A stretch of DNA of 34,196 nt from positions 1-34,196 of the forward strand of contig USHV01000030.1 of the NCBI GenBank assembly GCA_900554695.1, written 5' to 3'. This stretch comes from an uncultured Prevotella sp. Its GTDB lineage: Bacteria > Bacteroidota > Bacteroidia > Bacteroidales > Bacteroidaceae. A program made the translations under genes and the position numbers. A model generated the notes under the pieces. The model had not been told where the DNA came from. It was given only the letters and a program-made list of their open reading frames with translations, and ran no database searches. Below are positions 23,323-31,993 of the stretch, piece by piece (the stretch's first letter is position 1; each line of letters begins with the position of its first letter).

Positions 23323-23338
23323 ACCTCTACCCAAGAGG
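23323..23338 (-). repeat. right arm of inverted repeat (candidate inversion site)
   Basis: This is the exact inverse of 23164-23179. Matching extends loosely outward (ACA versus ACG next to the arm) and not much inward. Confidence 0.85.
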
Positions 23339-23432
23339 CGTAACTATATATGCTTAAAATATTGCAATTTAAAATAAAAATAACGTAAAAGAGGCAAACT
23401 ACAAGGAAAAAACAAACCACGTACTATCTAAT

Positions 23433-23442
23433 TGTTCTTTGA
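23433..23442 (+). promoter_or_regulatory. boxA-like motif in the leader of the secreted-protein gene
   Basis: TGTTCTTTGA resembles boxA antitermination motifs and the motif at 15-25. It lies in the 214-bp leader between the candidate invertible segment and the ATG at 23553. No ordinary promoter is visible between the right arm and the ATG, so a transcript entering from upstream is expected. Confidence 0.35.
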
Positions 23443-23552
23443 GAATCACCGGATCTATTCCGCATTTCTAGCAAGCAATCAATAGCACACGCGTGTGACT
23501 ATTTATTCTTGATAAGCTGAATTTATTAAATTAAACAAATAAAAATTAACGC

Positions 23553-25787
23553 ATGATGAAAAAATTTAGACTTTTAGTTTTGGCGTTTGCCGCTATGTTG
23601 GCGGGAACGCAGAATGGCGTGGCACAGACTTGGACGGGACACACGCCCAACTCTCTCGTTGGAGCAGAGGGGCAGGATGCCGAAGTGTATCTGTGGAACG
23701 TAGGAACAGGACAGTTCCTTTATGTGGGAGGAAACTGGGGAACTCAGGCAATAACTTACGACACGGGAACTCAGTTTACAATCACAAATCAAGGTCATGG
23801 AACATGGTGGGGTGGTACGTATTACACATATACATTGCAGAGTCACCTTACTCATGGAACTCAGACCAGTGGCTATCTTACGCTTACAGACGGAAGTAAC
23901 AGGACCTCTGTTCATGATTCCGGTACTTGGTTTGTAGATTTGAATGTTTCGGATACTGATTTCCGTAATCTGTATTTTACCTCTGCCGGTGGTAACAATT
24001 ATTATTATATCAATGTCGGTATAGGTCGAAACGGCGGTAATTTCAGTAATGACGAGGTTTATCTTGTCGCTACCGGACGTAACGGTCAGATAACAAACAC
24101 AACGTCAACTCCGACTGGCAATCGTAATGCAATGTGGCAGTTGGTTACATTGGACGACATTCGCGACAACTTCAAGAGCGGTGTTGCCAATGCGGCATAT
24201 GCCATTCCGCTTGATGCCACATACATTCTGTGGTGTCAGCACTTCGGAAGAAACAACGATGACATCAGCCACTGGCACACCGGAGACGTAAGTAGTGCTA
24301 ACGAACAGTCTACTTCATTGACAACAGACTATGCCGGTATTAGCTTCGGCAGTTATGAAAACGGCATGCTTGCTCCGACAAGTACAGATGTCCCGCAGTA
24401 TTATGTAGGTAACGGATATGACAAGAATGACGACAGCGACAATGGCTATTATGACAACTCTACAGAAAGTATGAAAGAGGGCGAGAGCCATCAGAAACTC
24501 TACGGAAACTATTGGACTGCCAACATCAAGGGCGATGGCGCCATCTGGCAGAAGGTGCGCGTGACGGTCGATTACCCGGGATGGTACATCATAAGCTGCG
24601 ACGGACTCACTACAAAGACAGAGGGTAAGGTTGAACTGTTCGCATCAACATACAGCGACGCGAATATGACAAGCCTTCTCAACACAAGAACTTCTGAGTT
24701 CACAACGGTAACAGCTGCCGACGGTGCACCCGAGACATACACTGAAGCCGGACGGTTGCTCTACACAAACGAGACCTATCAGAGGCAGGTGATGATATAT
24801 GTGGATGGCAGCAAACCTTATCTTGTATTGGGAGTAAGGGCAGACGGTGTAAACAATGAAGCATGGACATGCGTTGACAACTTCCAGATACAGTATGCAG
24901 GAAACTCTGAGAGCGAGATTGTGCTTGACGAGAACCAGACGGGAATAGACTATATCAACGCACAGGTTGACAACACCAAGTCATACACATTGCGTCTCGG
25001 ACGTAAGCTTAAAAACAACGCATGGAACTCTCTCATACTGCCTGTGAACCTTACAAGACAGCAGCTCCAGCTCGCGTTCGGTAACAACGTTAAACTGTCT
25101 GAGAAGAATCCGGAGGCTTCAGAGGATCCGTACATCATCGAATTCACATCTATCGACATAAGCGGAACACCTGAGGAGACTGTAGTACTGAAAGCCGGTG
25201 TACCTTACATCATCAAACCGTCACGTCTGTTGACAACCACTCCGAAGGAAGGCGGTGACACTTATGAGGTGAGAAACAGAACGGATAACAGCGTATATAC
25301 AAACATTACATTCACCGAGCCTTACTACACGATAAACCAGGTGACACTCGACACCAAGGTGGATGCTGCGACAGTAACAGGCAACGGAGGCAACGCTTAC
25401 GACTGCGGTAAAGCCGGTGACGTATACTTCAAGGGTACATACACAACACAGGAAAACAAGATTCCAGACGGTTCTTACCTGCTCAGTGACGGTAGATGGT
25501 ATCATATGACACTGAATGGTGGAACAGTAGCAAAAGTTCAAGGATTCCGCACATGGCTTGAGCCTGTAAATGGTCCATCAAATGTCAATGTACAATTCTC
25601 TATCGACGGTGTGATTGACGGTGATACAACTAACTCAATCGAAGGCATTGAAAATGACATCAACTCTAAGGCAAACAACAAGGTTTACAACATGAACGGT
25701 CAGCTCGTACGCAACGGCTCAACTTCACTCGAGGGACTGCCGAAGGGTGTATATATTGTAAACAACAAGAAGTACATTGTTAAATAA
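23553..25787 (+). CDS. large modular secreted protein with type-A-like C-terminal tail
   Basis: The 744-residue protein has a signal peptide (1-24, ends 'NGVAQ'). Next comes a Gly/Thr/Trp/Tyr-rich N-terminal region (about 25-200) that resembles a carbohydrate-binding beta-rich fold ('VYLWNVGTGQFLYVGG'). A galactose-binding-like sandwich follows near 310-450 ('WQKVRVTVDYPGWYIISCDGL'). The C-terminal half (about 455-744) contains 'IVLDEN', the 'AWNSLILPVNLTRQQLQLAFG' block (Trp491) and the tail 'KVYNMNGQLVRNG...LPKGVYIVNNKKYIVK', similar to Por-secretion (T9SS) C-terminal signals. The same modules recur in the 386-residue protein at 26451. No catalytic motif is seen, so adhesion or glycan binding is likely. 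Expression may depend on the candidate invertible segment upstream. Confidence 0.8.
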   Translation: MMKKFRLLVLAFAAMLAGTQNGVAQTWTGHTPNSLVGAEGQDAEVYLWNVGTGQFLYVGGNWGTQAITYDTGTQFTITNQGHGTWWGGTYYTYTLQSHLTHGTQTSGYLTLTDGSNRTSVHDSGTWFVDLNVSDTDFRNLYFTSAGGNNYYYINVGIGRNGGNFSNDEVYLVATGRNGQITNTTSTPTGNRNAMWQLVTLDDIRDNFKSGVANAAYAIPLDATYILWCQHFGRNNDDISHWHTGDVSSANEQSTSLTTDYAGISFGSYENGMLAPTSTDVPQYYVGNGYDKNDDSDNGYYDNSTESMKEGESHQKLYGNYWTANIKGDGAIWQKVRVTVDYPGWYIISCDGLTTKTEGKVELFASTYSDANMTSLLNTRTSEFTTVTAADGAPETYTEAGRLLYTNETYQRQVMIYVDGSKPYLVLGVRADGVNNEAWTCVDNFQIQYAGNSESEIVLDENQTGIDYINAQVDNTKSYTLRLGRKLKNNAWNSLILPVNLTRQQLQLAFGNNVKLSEKNPEASEDPYIIEFTSIDISGTPEETVVLKAGVPYIIKPSRLLTTTPKEGGDTYEVRNRTDNSVYTNITFTEPYYTINQVTLDTKVDAATVTGNGGNAYDCGKAGDVYFKGTYTTQENKIPDGSYLLSDGRWYHMTLNGGTVAKVQGFRTWLEPVNGPSNVNVQFSIDGVIDGDTTNSIEGIENDINSKANNKVYNMNGQLVRNGSTSLEGLPKGVYIVNNKKYIVK

Positions 25788-25806
25788 TTAATAAACACAG
25801 CAGATT

Positions 25807-26013
25807 ATGAAAAAGAAATATATATGTCCCGAAATTGAGATAACCGAACTTATGAGTGAAAGCCTCATGCAGACCATTAGTGTTGATAACACAGGAAACG
25901 GTGGAGCTGATGATGAAAAACAGACTGTCACAGACAGTGATGATGCAGGTATCAACGTCGGTTCCAAAGACAACAACGACATGTGGGGCAACAGCTATAA
26001 TGTTTGGGAATGA
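25807..26013 (+). CDS. small acidic peptide, MKKxYxxP leader family (1)
   Basis: The 68-residue product has no signal peptide. Its N-terminus 'MKKKYICPEIEITELMSESLMQ' matches, in spaced residues (MKK, Y, P, I, ES, MQ), the peptide at 26243. The rest is strongly acidic and Gly/Asn-rich, and it ends in aromatic 'MWGNSYNVWE'. The gene follows the 744-residue secreted protein by 19 bp, so they are probably co-transcribed, and a terminator follows at 26110. Similar short proteins are frequent in Bacteroidales and unassigned. A conserved leader plus variable tail is what a precursor-peptide family looks like, but no maturation enzyme is nearby. Confidence 0.65.
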   Translation: MKKKYICPEIEITELMSESLMQTISVDNTGNGGADDEKQTVTDSDDAGINVGSKDNNDMWGNSYNVWE

Positions 26014-26109
26014 TAAACAAGAAAACAATCATAAAGCTGCCACATCAGGTCACGGCCTGCATCACGGACGAATGTCCGCTATGTAGCAACTTTTTATGAC
26101 AAATACAAT

Positions 26110-26156
26110 GACAAGCGAGCACGATGGCAACATAGTGCTTGCTTGTCGTTTTTTTT
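26110..26156 (+). terminator. rho-independent terminator
   Basis: A 13-bp stem (26110-26122 with 26135-26147, one G-T pair) is followed by a run of eight T. It separates the first secreted-protein/peptide pair from the second. Confidence 0.85.
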
Positions 26157-26242
26157 AGACCTAAAACAAAAAACATTCACACGCATAAATTCAATCAAAA
26201 TAAAACGCACCTTAATTATTAACTGACAAAGAACTGAATGTT

Positions 26243-26422
26243 ATGAAAAAAAACAATTACCAGAAACCTTTGATTTCTGTTATTACGCTCAATGCCGAAA
26301 GTCCTTTCATGCAGGGAAGCGGAGGATCTACTACACCAAACTTTGATTTAGAGAACGCAGTAAACGAGACTCCTCCTGAAGCTGACTCGAAGCAAAACAG
26401 TGTGTGGGACAGCAAATGGTAA
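26243..26422 (+). CDS. small peptide, MKKxYxxP leader family (2)
   Basis: The 59-codon ORF encodes MKKNNYQKPLISVITLNAES as its first 20 residues. It continues with a Gly/Ser/Thr segment (PFMQGSGGSTT), an acidic middle and the end 'SVWDSKW'. It shares with the peptide at 25807 the MKK start, a Tyr and Pro a few residues on, the ES and MQ pairs, and a Trp-ending tail. No signal peptide is present. The reading frame is followed after 28 bp by the secreted protein at 26451, mirroring the first pair in reverse order. The GSGG after the leader could be a cleavage site of the double-glycine type, which is only a guess. Confidence 0.65.
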   Translation: MKKNNYQKPLISVITLNAESPFMQGSGGSTTPNFDLENAVNETPPEADSKQNSVWDSKW

Positions 26423-26450
26423 ACGAAGCAAAAAACAGAAGCAAAAATAT

Positions 26451-27611
26451 ATGAGATTAAAGACATTATTATTGGCATTGCTGCCCGCAGCCACGGCCGT
26501 GGCACAGCCGACAGCCCAGACGCCCACGTCAGGACAGACCTATTACATCTACAACATCGGAGGCGCAGGATATCTTTCTGCCACCGGCAACACACTCAAA
26601 CTGTCCGGCAACGGCATACCCGTTACCATTTCTGATGCCGACGCCACAGCCGGCACATTCTACATGGACGCTCCAAGCGGCCGCATATCAGTGACTCCGT
26701 TCAGCGGCATCACCACCGACGGCACCGGCAGCTACGACCAGTGGCAGTTCACTCCGGTGGCAGGCAAGGAACGCACCTACAACATTTCTTATCGCATGAA
26801 GGAAGGCAACACCTTCCCTTATCTCTACATCGACGCTACGGCTCCGACAGCCGAAGCACTCAAGATGCTGCCATACGCTCCGGCCGACACCTACACCAAC
26901 GGTCAATGGCTTTTCGTTGCCGAGAGCGACTATGCCGACAACACCATCGTGCTCGACGAGAATTCCGATTCGTACAGCGCACCTTCAGGCTCTAACCTGA
27001 CCGTGAACCTCAAGCGCACCTTCAGTCCGGGCTGCTGGAACACGTTCTGTGTGCCGTTCGACATCGATGCCGCACAGCTCCGCGCTGCCTTCGGCGACGA
27101 CACGCAGCTGATAAGCTACACAAGCTGCGACGGCATGGTGCTCCACTTCTCTTATACAGACAAGGCTGAAGCCGGCAAACCGTACTTCATCCTCATCGGC
27201 AAAGACCACGAGACACCTGCCGACGGATATGTATTCACCGGCATCAACCGCTTCGTGACAGAGCCGCAACCGGTGACCTACGGTTCGTTCACATTCAACG
27301 GCTGCTTCAGCAAGATAACAATTCCTGAAGGCTCATACGTCATAAACGACAATACGCTTTATCACACACAGACCACGATGAACGTCAAAGGTTTCCGCGG
27401 CTACATCAGCTCAAGCGACGCAAGCAGCAAGCTCAACGGCTGGACCATCGACGACACTACCGACGGCATCAACGGCATTACATCCGATTCTGATGCGAAC
27501 GGCAAGATATACACCATCGACGGACAGATGATGCGCGACAACGCCACAGACACCAAAGGCATGCCCGAAGGCGTATATGTAGTTAAAGGAAAGAAGATTG
27601 TCATAAAATAA
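26451..27611 (+). CDS. secreted protein with beta-trefoil-like N-terminus and shared C-terminal modules
   Basis: The frame is open upstream to 26400, but the ATG at 26451 gives a proper signal peptide (MRLKTLLLALLPAATAVAQ), so I take a 386-residue product. Residues 28-160 resemble the ricin-like lectin pattern ('YYIYNIGGAGYLSATG' ... 'GQWLFV'). Residues 165-386 repeat the C-terminal architecture of the 744-residue protein: 'IVLDEN', 'CWNTFCVPFDIDAAQLRAAFG' (Trp196), 'IPEGSYVINDNTLYH', 'VKGFRGY', and the tail 'KIYTIDGQMMRDN...MPEGVYVVKGKKIVIK'. This suggests secretion and surface attachment by the same route. The GH2 gene starts 12 bp downstream, probably in the same operon. Confidence 0.8.
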   Translation: MRLKTLLLALLPAATAVAQPTAQTPTSGQTYYIYNIGGAGYLSATGNTLKLSGNGIPVTISDADATAGTFYMDAPSGRISVTPFSGITTDGTGSYDQWQFTPVAGKERTYNISYRMKEGNTFPYLYIDATAPTAEALKMLPYAPADTYTNGQWLFVAESDYADNTIVLDENSDSYSAPSGSNLTVNLKRTFSPGCWNTFCVPFDIDAAQLRAAFGDDTQLISYTSCDGMVLHFSYTDKAEAGKPYFILIGKDHETPADGYVFTGINRFVTEPQPVTYGSFTFNGCFSKITIPEGSYVINDNTLYHTQTTMNVKGFRGYISSSDASSKLNGWTIDDTTDGINGITSDSDANGKIYTIDGQMMRDNATDTKGMPEGVYVVKGKKIVIK

Positions 27612-27623
27612 AGCAGCGAAGAA

Positions 27624-30600
27624 ATGAAGAAAATATATTATATAATGCTAACCGCCCTGCTCAGCATCTGCTTTGCGGGCAACCTGTCGGCAGCAGACAC
27701 CAAGGAGGTGTTATGGAGCAACTATTCTCCGGCCGGCAGCACATTCAGCAAGACATTGTCGTCTGTGGACCTGACGAAGCAGACAATACACGCCGAGATA
27801 GACTTGTCCTCATGCCAGTATTACAACACATGGGAGAACATCCTGTCTATCGGAACGGACATAAGCGCATGGAACGGCGCCTACAACGTACATCTGTACT
27901 ACACACGGTCAACAAACACGCTCCAGCTCAACTGGCTCAACCTTGAACAGCAGAGCATACAGACCGATGTCGCATTGAGCAGCACAGACCTTATCGTTGA
28001 CCTCACTCCGGAAGGACTTCTCATAAACGGACAGCTACAGAGCAAATACACCGCCGACGCCATGTCGTCGCTTTACAGACAGTCAGCTGTTTCTGTGGGC
28101 AGCACACAGGGCGAGACACGCAGCTGGGCGACATATAAGGAAATCAGCGTGATCACTCCCGACGAGAGTGGAGAGGGAAGCGGCACTACAGGCGATGTTC
28201 CTGCATTGAACACAAACTATTACATCAGCATCGCAGGCAACACCAACAGCGTGCTGACAGTGAACTCTAAAGAGAACGACGCGCCGATAAACGTCGGAAC
28301 ACTTGCAAACACCACCAACCAGCAGTGGCTGCTGCAGTCTGCCGGCACATCTTCTGAATATAACTACAGACTTGTGAATGTATATTCGGGCAAAGCTCTC
28401 GACATGGCGTGCGACGGAGGATCAAAGCCACCGTTGCAGTGGACTGCCAGCGAAGGCAACAGCAATCAGCTCTTCAAGTTCGAGAAGCAGTCGGACGGAA
28501 GCTACAAGCTCTGCGTTAATTTCGAAGGAACTAAATACTATCTCACAATATCCGACGGTGCTCCAGCCCGCACAACTTACGAAGAATATGCTTCCAGCTT
28601 CATCTTCACCAAGGCAGAAGGTGGCAGCGAACCGGATATAGATGAAGACCGAACATTCGATGTTTCGTTCATCTCTGACCAGACAAAGCTGGGCGACTAT
28701 AAGGAAAAAGCTCACGCTACATTCATTCCGTATGCCACAACAGCCGACATGAAGGCCGATCCTTTCTACTCTACTCCGTGGCTCACACCGGAGAAAGCCA
28801 TGACCATCAACCTGAACGGACAGTGGAAGTTCAAGTATGTTGCCGGCTCTTCATACGCTCCGGGCAGCAGCGAATTCTACGCAGCCGACTACGACGACAG
28901 TTCTTGGGACGAGATTAAAGTTCCGTTGTCATGGGAAATGGCAGGCTACGGCAAACCTGTATATACCAATGTGGGTTATCCGTTCTATAACAATGCTCCG
29001 AACGCAAACCATGGACGCGAATATAACGGCGTGACCGACAACAACGCAACCGGCTTCTACCGCCGCACCTTCACCCTGCCGGAGTCATGGAACGACAAGC
29101 GCGTGTTCATCCACTTCGACGGTGCTTACAGCGCAGTAGTGGTTTGGGTGAACGGCAAGTACGTAGGATACTCCCAGGGATCCAACACAGATGCCGAGTT
29201 CGACATCACCGACTTCGTAACTCCGGGCAGCGACAACCAGCTGTCTGTACGTGTATATCGCTGGTGCGACGGTTCTTACCTCGAAGGTCAGGACATGTGG
29301 CATCTGAGCGGAATCCACCGCGACGTATATCTGGTTGCTACTCCTAAGACATTCGTCAGCGACCATTATATCACCTCAACCGACATGAACACCGAGGCCA
29401 CCGGCGCGACAATGAACGTAGCGCTGACCATCGACAACCGCGACGGTGAGACAACAAAGAAGAACATTGAGGTTGAACTGCTCGACGCCGACGGCTCTAC
29501 GGTAGCAAGCATGAGTCAGGATGTTGAGCTGACCGAGGCTGACAAGACAAAGAGCATCACACTCTCTACCGACAAGCTCACAGGCCTCACACCATGGAAC
29601 GCCGAGAAACCTTACCTCTACACAGTCGTCGTTCGCCAGAACAATGCCGACGGAGCCGAGGAGATGGTATTCTCTACAAAATATGGTTTCCGCAACATCA
29701 CACGCAGCGGCAATCTTGTCTATATCAACGGACAGCGCGTATTCTTCAAAGGTGTGAACACACAGGACACTCATCCTGAGTATGGCCGCGCCATCGACAT
29801 GGAGACAATGCTCACCGATGTACGCATGATGAAGCAGGCAAACGTCAACACCGTGCGCACAAGCCACTATCCACGCCAGCCCAAGATGTACGCCATGTTC
29901 GACTACTTCGGACTCTACGTTATGGACGAGGCAGACGTTGAGTGCCACGGCAACCAGGGTCTGACAAGCACAAGCTCATGGTCCGACGCGTTCGTCGACC
30001 GCAATGTACGAATGGTTATGCGCGACCGCAACCATCCGAGCGTAATCTTCTGGTCGCTTGGCAACGAGTGCGGCAACGGCAGCAACATGGCAGATGCCTA
30101 CAGCGCTGTGAAAGCTCTCGACAGCCGTATGGTTCATTATGAGGCAGGAAGCGCAACGAGCGGTTACTCCGACCTGTATTCAGACATGTATCCGACGGTT
30201 GCGAGCGTAGAACAGAAGAGCGCAGGCTACAGTGGAATGCCATACTTCATCTGCGAATATGCACACGCCATGGGACAGGCTGTGGGCAACCTCATCGACT
30301 ACTGGAATGTTATAGAAAACAGCACAGGAATCATCGGCGCATGCATCTGGGACTGGGTTGACCAGTCAATATACGATCCTGAGAAACTCGCCGCAGGCAT
30401 CAAGCAGGACAAGCGCGGATTCAACTACTTCACCTCAGGCTACGATTACAACTATCCTGACGTGGACAACGGCTTCCAGGGCAACTTCGTCAACAACGGT
30501 CTGATAACAGCCAACCGTGTATGGACAGCCAAACTGAGAGAGGTTAAGAAGGTTTATCAGTATGTGACATTCGAGAAGTTCAGCGGCAACACGCTCACAA

Positions 30601-31754
30601 TAAAGAACAAGTACAACTTCACCAACCTGAGCGACTTCTGCCTGCGCTACGCCATCCTCAAGGACGGACGCACCGTAGAGGAAGGTCAGACCAACCTGCC
30701 TTCAACAGTTGCCGGCGCAACAACAGACGTTACAGTGCCTTACACAACCAAATGCAGCGACGATGCCGAATACACCATAATGCTCAGTCTCTGTCTGAAG
30801 AGCGACGCATCATGGGCTAAAGCCGGCTATGCAATAGCTGAGGAACAGTTTACTCTTAACGAGCGTCCTGCCCTGTCGGAGATCAACGGCGGCGGTTCAC
30901 TCTCTGTTGTCGACAACACTGTATCGGGAACAACAACCGACGGCAAGCAGTATGAGATTTCATTCTCTAACGACGGTCAGCTCACAGGATGGACATTCGA
31001 CGGTAAGTCGTTCATCGACAAGGCACCTGACTTCAACTGCTTCCGCAACATAGACAACGACCGAAACATCGCAAGCACGGTAAGCAAGTCTCAGTACACC
31101 AGTCACAGCATTACAAGCAAACTGTCTAAGTCTGGCGACAACGCCGTTATGACTCAGCAGGGCACCGGTTCGCTGTGCAACTACACAATAGCATACACCA
31201 TCTATCCGTCGGGTGTCATCGACATGAAGGTGACGTTCACTCCACGCAGCGCCACACGCCGTATAGGTCTGGGCGTACAGTTCCCGGGTAGTTTTGAGAA
31301 TGTGGAGTATTACGCAAAAGGTCCGTGGTCTAACTATGTTGACCGTCAGACCGGCTCTTACCTCGGACGTTACACAACGACAGTTGACGATATGTTCGAA
31401 GAACTGCCGCATCCGCAGACGATGGGCGACCGCCAGGGCTTGCGCGAACTCGTACTCACCGACCACACCAACGGTGCAAATCTGAAGATACAGACCGAAG
31501 GACAGGTTGCATTCTCACTGTCGCACTACAACGAAAGTGCTTGGGACTACAACGGTGATGTAATGTGGAGCACAAAATCTCACTCATACGACCTTACCCG
31601 CGACAACACTGTCTATGCTCACTTCGACTACTGGCAGCGCGGACTTGGCAACAACAGTTGCGGAGGCGACGTATGTCTGTCGCAGTATCTGTGCCCGACA
31701 TACGGTTCTCACACATACACACTGCGTCTGACTCCGTCAACTGTAAACGAGTAA
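27624..31754 (+). CDS. secreted GH2 beta-galactosidase with lectin-like N-terminal domains
   Basis: The 1376-residue protein starts with a signal peptide (1-23, ends 'GNLSAAD'). It then has a LamG-like or concanavalin-like sandwich (about 26-185), a Gly/Ser linker ('DESGEGSGTTGD'), and a ricin-type lectin-like domain (about 192-335, with 'NQQW' and 'NQLF' repeats). The LacZ-type core follows: sugar-binding domain (~375-580), immunoglobulin-like domain (~585-700), TIM barrel with acid/base Glu815 in 'WSLGNECGNG' and nucleophile Glu878 in 'FICEYAHAMG', and the C-terminal Bgal small-chain domain (~1090-1370). Ordinary LacZ is near 1020-1050 residues, so about 340 are added at the N-terminus. The domains suggest attachment to a glycan substrate outside the cell or in the periplasm. 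Confidence 0.92.
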   Translation: MKKIYYIMLTALLSICFAGNLSAADTKEVLWSNYSPAGSTFSKTLSSVDLTKQTIHAEIDLSSCQYYNTWENILSIGTDISAWNGAYNVHLYYTRSTNTLQLNWLNLEQQSIQTDVALSSTDLIVDLTPEGLLINGQLQSKYTADAMSSLYRQSAVSVGSTQGETRSWATYKEISVITPDESGEGSGTTGDVPALNTNYYISIAGNTNSVLTVNSKENDAPINVGTLANTTNQQWLLQSAGTSSEYNYRLVNVYSGKALDMACDGGSKPPLQWTASEGNSNQLFKFEKQSDGSYKLCVNFEGTKYYLTISDGAPARTTYEEYASSFIFTKAEGGSEPDIDEDRTFDVSFISDQTKLGDYKEKAHATFIPYATTADMKADPFYSTPWLTPEKAMTINLNGQWKFKYVAGSSYAPGSSEFYAADYDDSSWDEIKVPLSWEMAGYGKPVYTNVGYPFYNNAPNANHGREYNGVTDNNATGFYRRTFTLPESWNDKRVFIHFDGAYSAVVVWVNGKYVGYSQGSNTDAEFDITDFVTPGSDNQLSVRVYRWCDGSYLEGQDMWHLSGIHRDVYLVATPKTFVSDHYITSTDMNTEATGATMNVALTIDNRDGETTKKNIEVELLDADGSTVASMSQDVELTEADKTKSITLSTDKLTGLTPWNAEKPYLYTVVVRQNNADGAEEMVFSTKYGFRNITRSGNLVYINGQRVFFKGVNTQDTHPEYGRAIDMETMLTDVRMMKQANVNTVRTSHYPRQPKMYAMFDYFGLYVMDEADVECHGNQGLTSTSSWSDAFVDRNVRMVMRDRNHPSVIFWSLGNECGNGSNMADAYSAVKALDSRMVHYEAGSATSGYSDLYSDMYPTVASVEQKSAGYSGMPYFICEYAHAMGQAVGNLIDYWNVIENSTGIIGACIWDWVDQSIYDPEKLAAGIKQDKRGFNYFTSGYDYNYPDVDNGFQGNFVNNGLITANRVWTAKLREVKKVYQYVTFEKFSGNTLTIKNKYNFTNLSDFCLRYAILKDGRTVEEGQTNLPSTVAGATTDVTVPYTTKCSDDAEYTIMLSLCLKSDASWAKAGYAIAEEQFTLNERPALSEINGGGSLSVVDNTVSGTTTDGKQYEISFSNDGQLTGWTFDGKSFIDKAPDFNCFRNIDNDRNIASTVSKSQYTSHSITSKLSKSGDNAVMTQQGTGSLCNYTIAYTIYPSGVIDMKVTFTPRSATRRIGLGVQFPGSFENVEYYAKGPWSNYVDRQTGSYLGRYTTTVDDMFEELPHPQTMGDRQGLRELVLTDHTNGANLKIQTEGQVAFSLSHYNESAWDYNGDVMWSTKSHSYDLTRDNTVYAHFDYWQRGLGNNSCGGDVCLSQYLCPTYGSHTYTLRLTPSTVNE

Positions 31755-31818
31755 TTTCATAACAGATAGCCTACAGGCAACAGTCTGTGGACTTACAGAC
31801 AGATACAAACATTATGGT

Positions 31819-31855
31819 CCGTCTGTGCGCGTGATGCGTACAGACGGTTTTTATT
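31819..31855 (+). terminator. terminator after the GH2 gene
   Basis: A 12-bp stem with one G-T pair (31819-31830 with 31836-31847), followed by five T, lies 65 bp after the GH2 stop. Confidence 0.75.
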
Positions 31856-31993
31856 TCCATCACTCCATAATCCTAACGCAAGGCGCAGGGAATGATTCCG
31901 GGACAACAAAATAATATACAACACTCGAAAACACCATTAAGAACACAATAAAGAAAAGAACAAATACGTTAGCAATAAAAACCTTTAACTGAA

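Noticed and set aside
23164..23338. The 16-bp inverted repeat as a terminator stem
   Set aside because: A 143-bp loop and no T-run make an intrinsic terminator implausible; each arm's own 5-bp dyad is too short.
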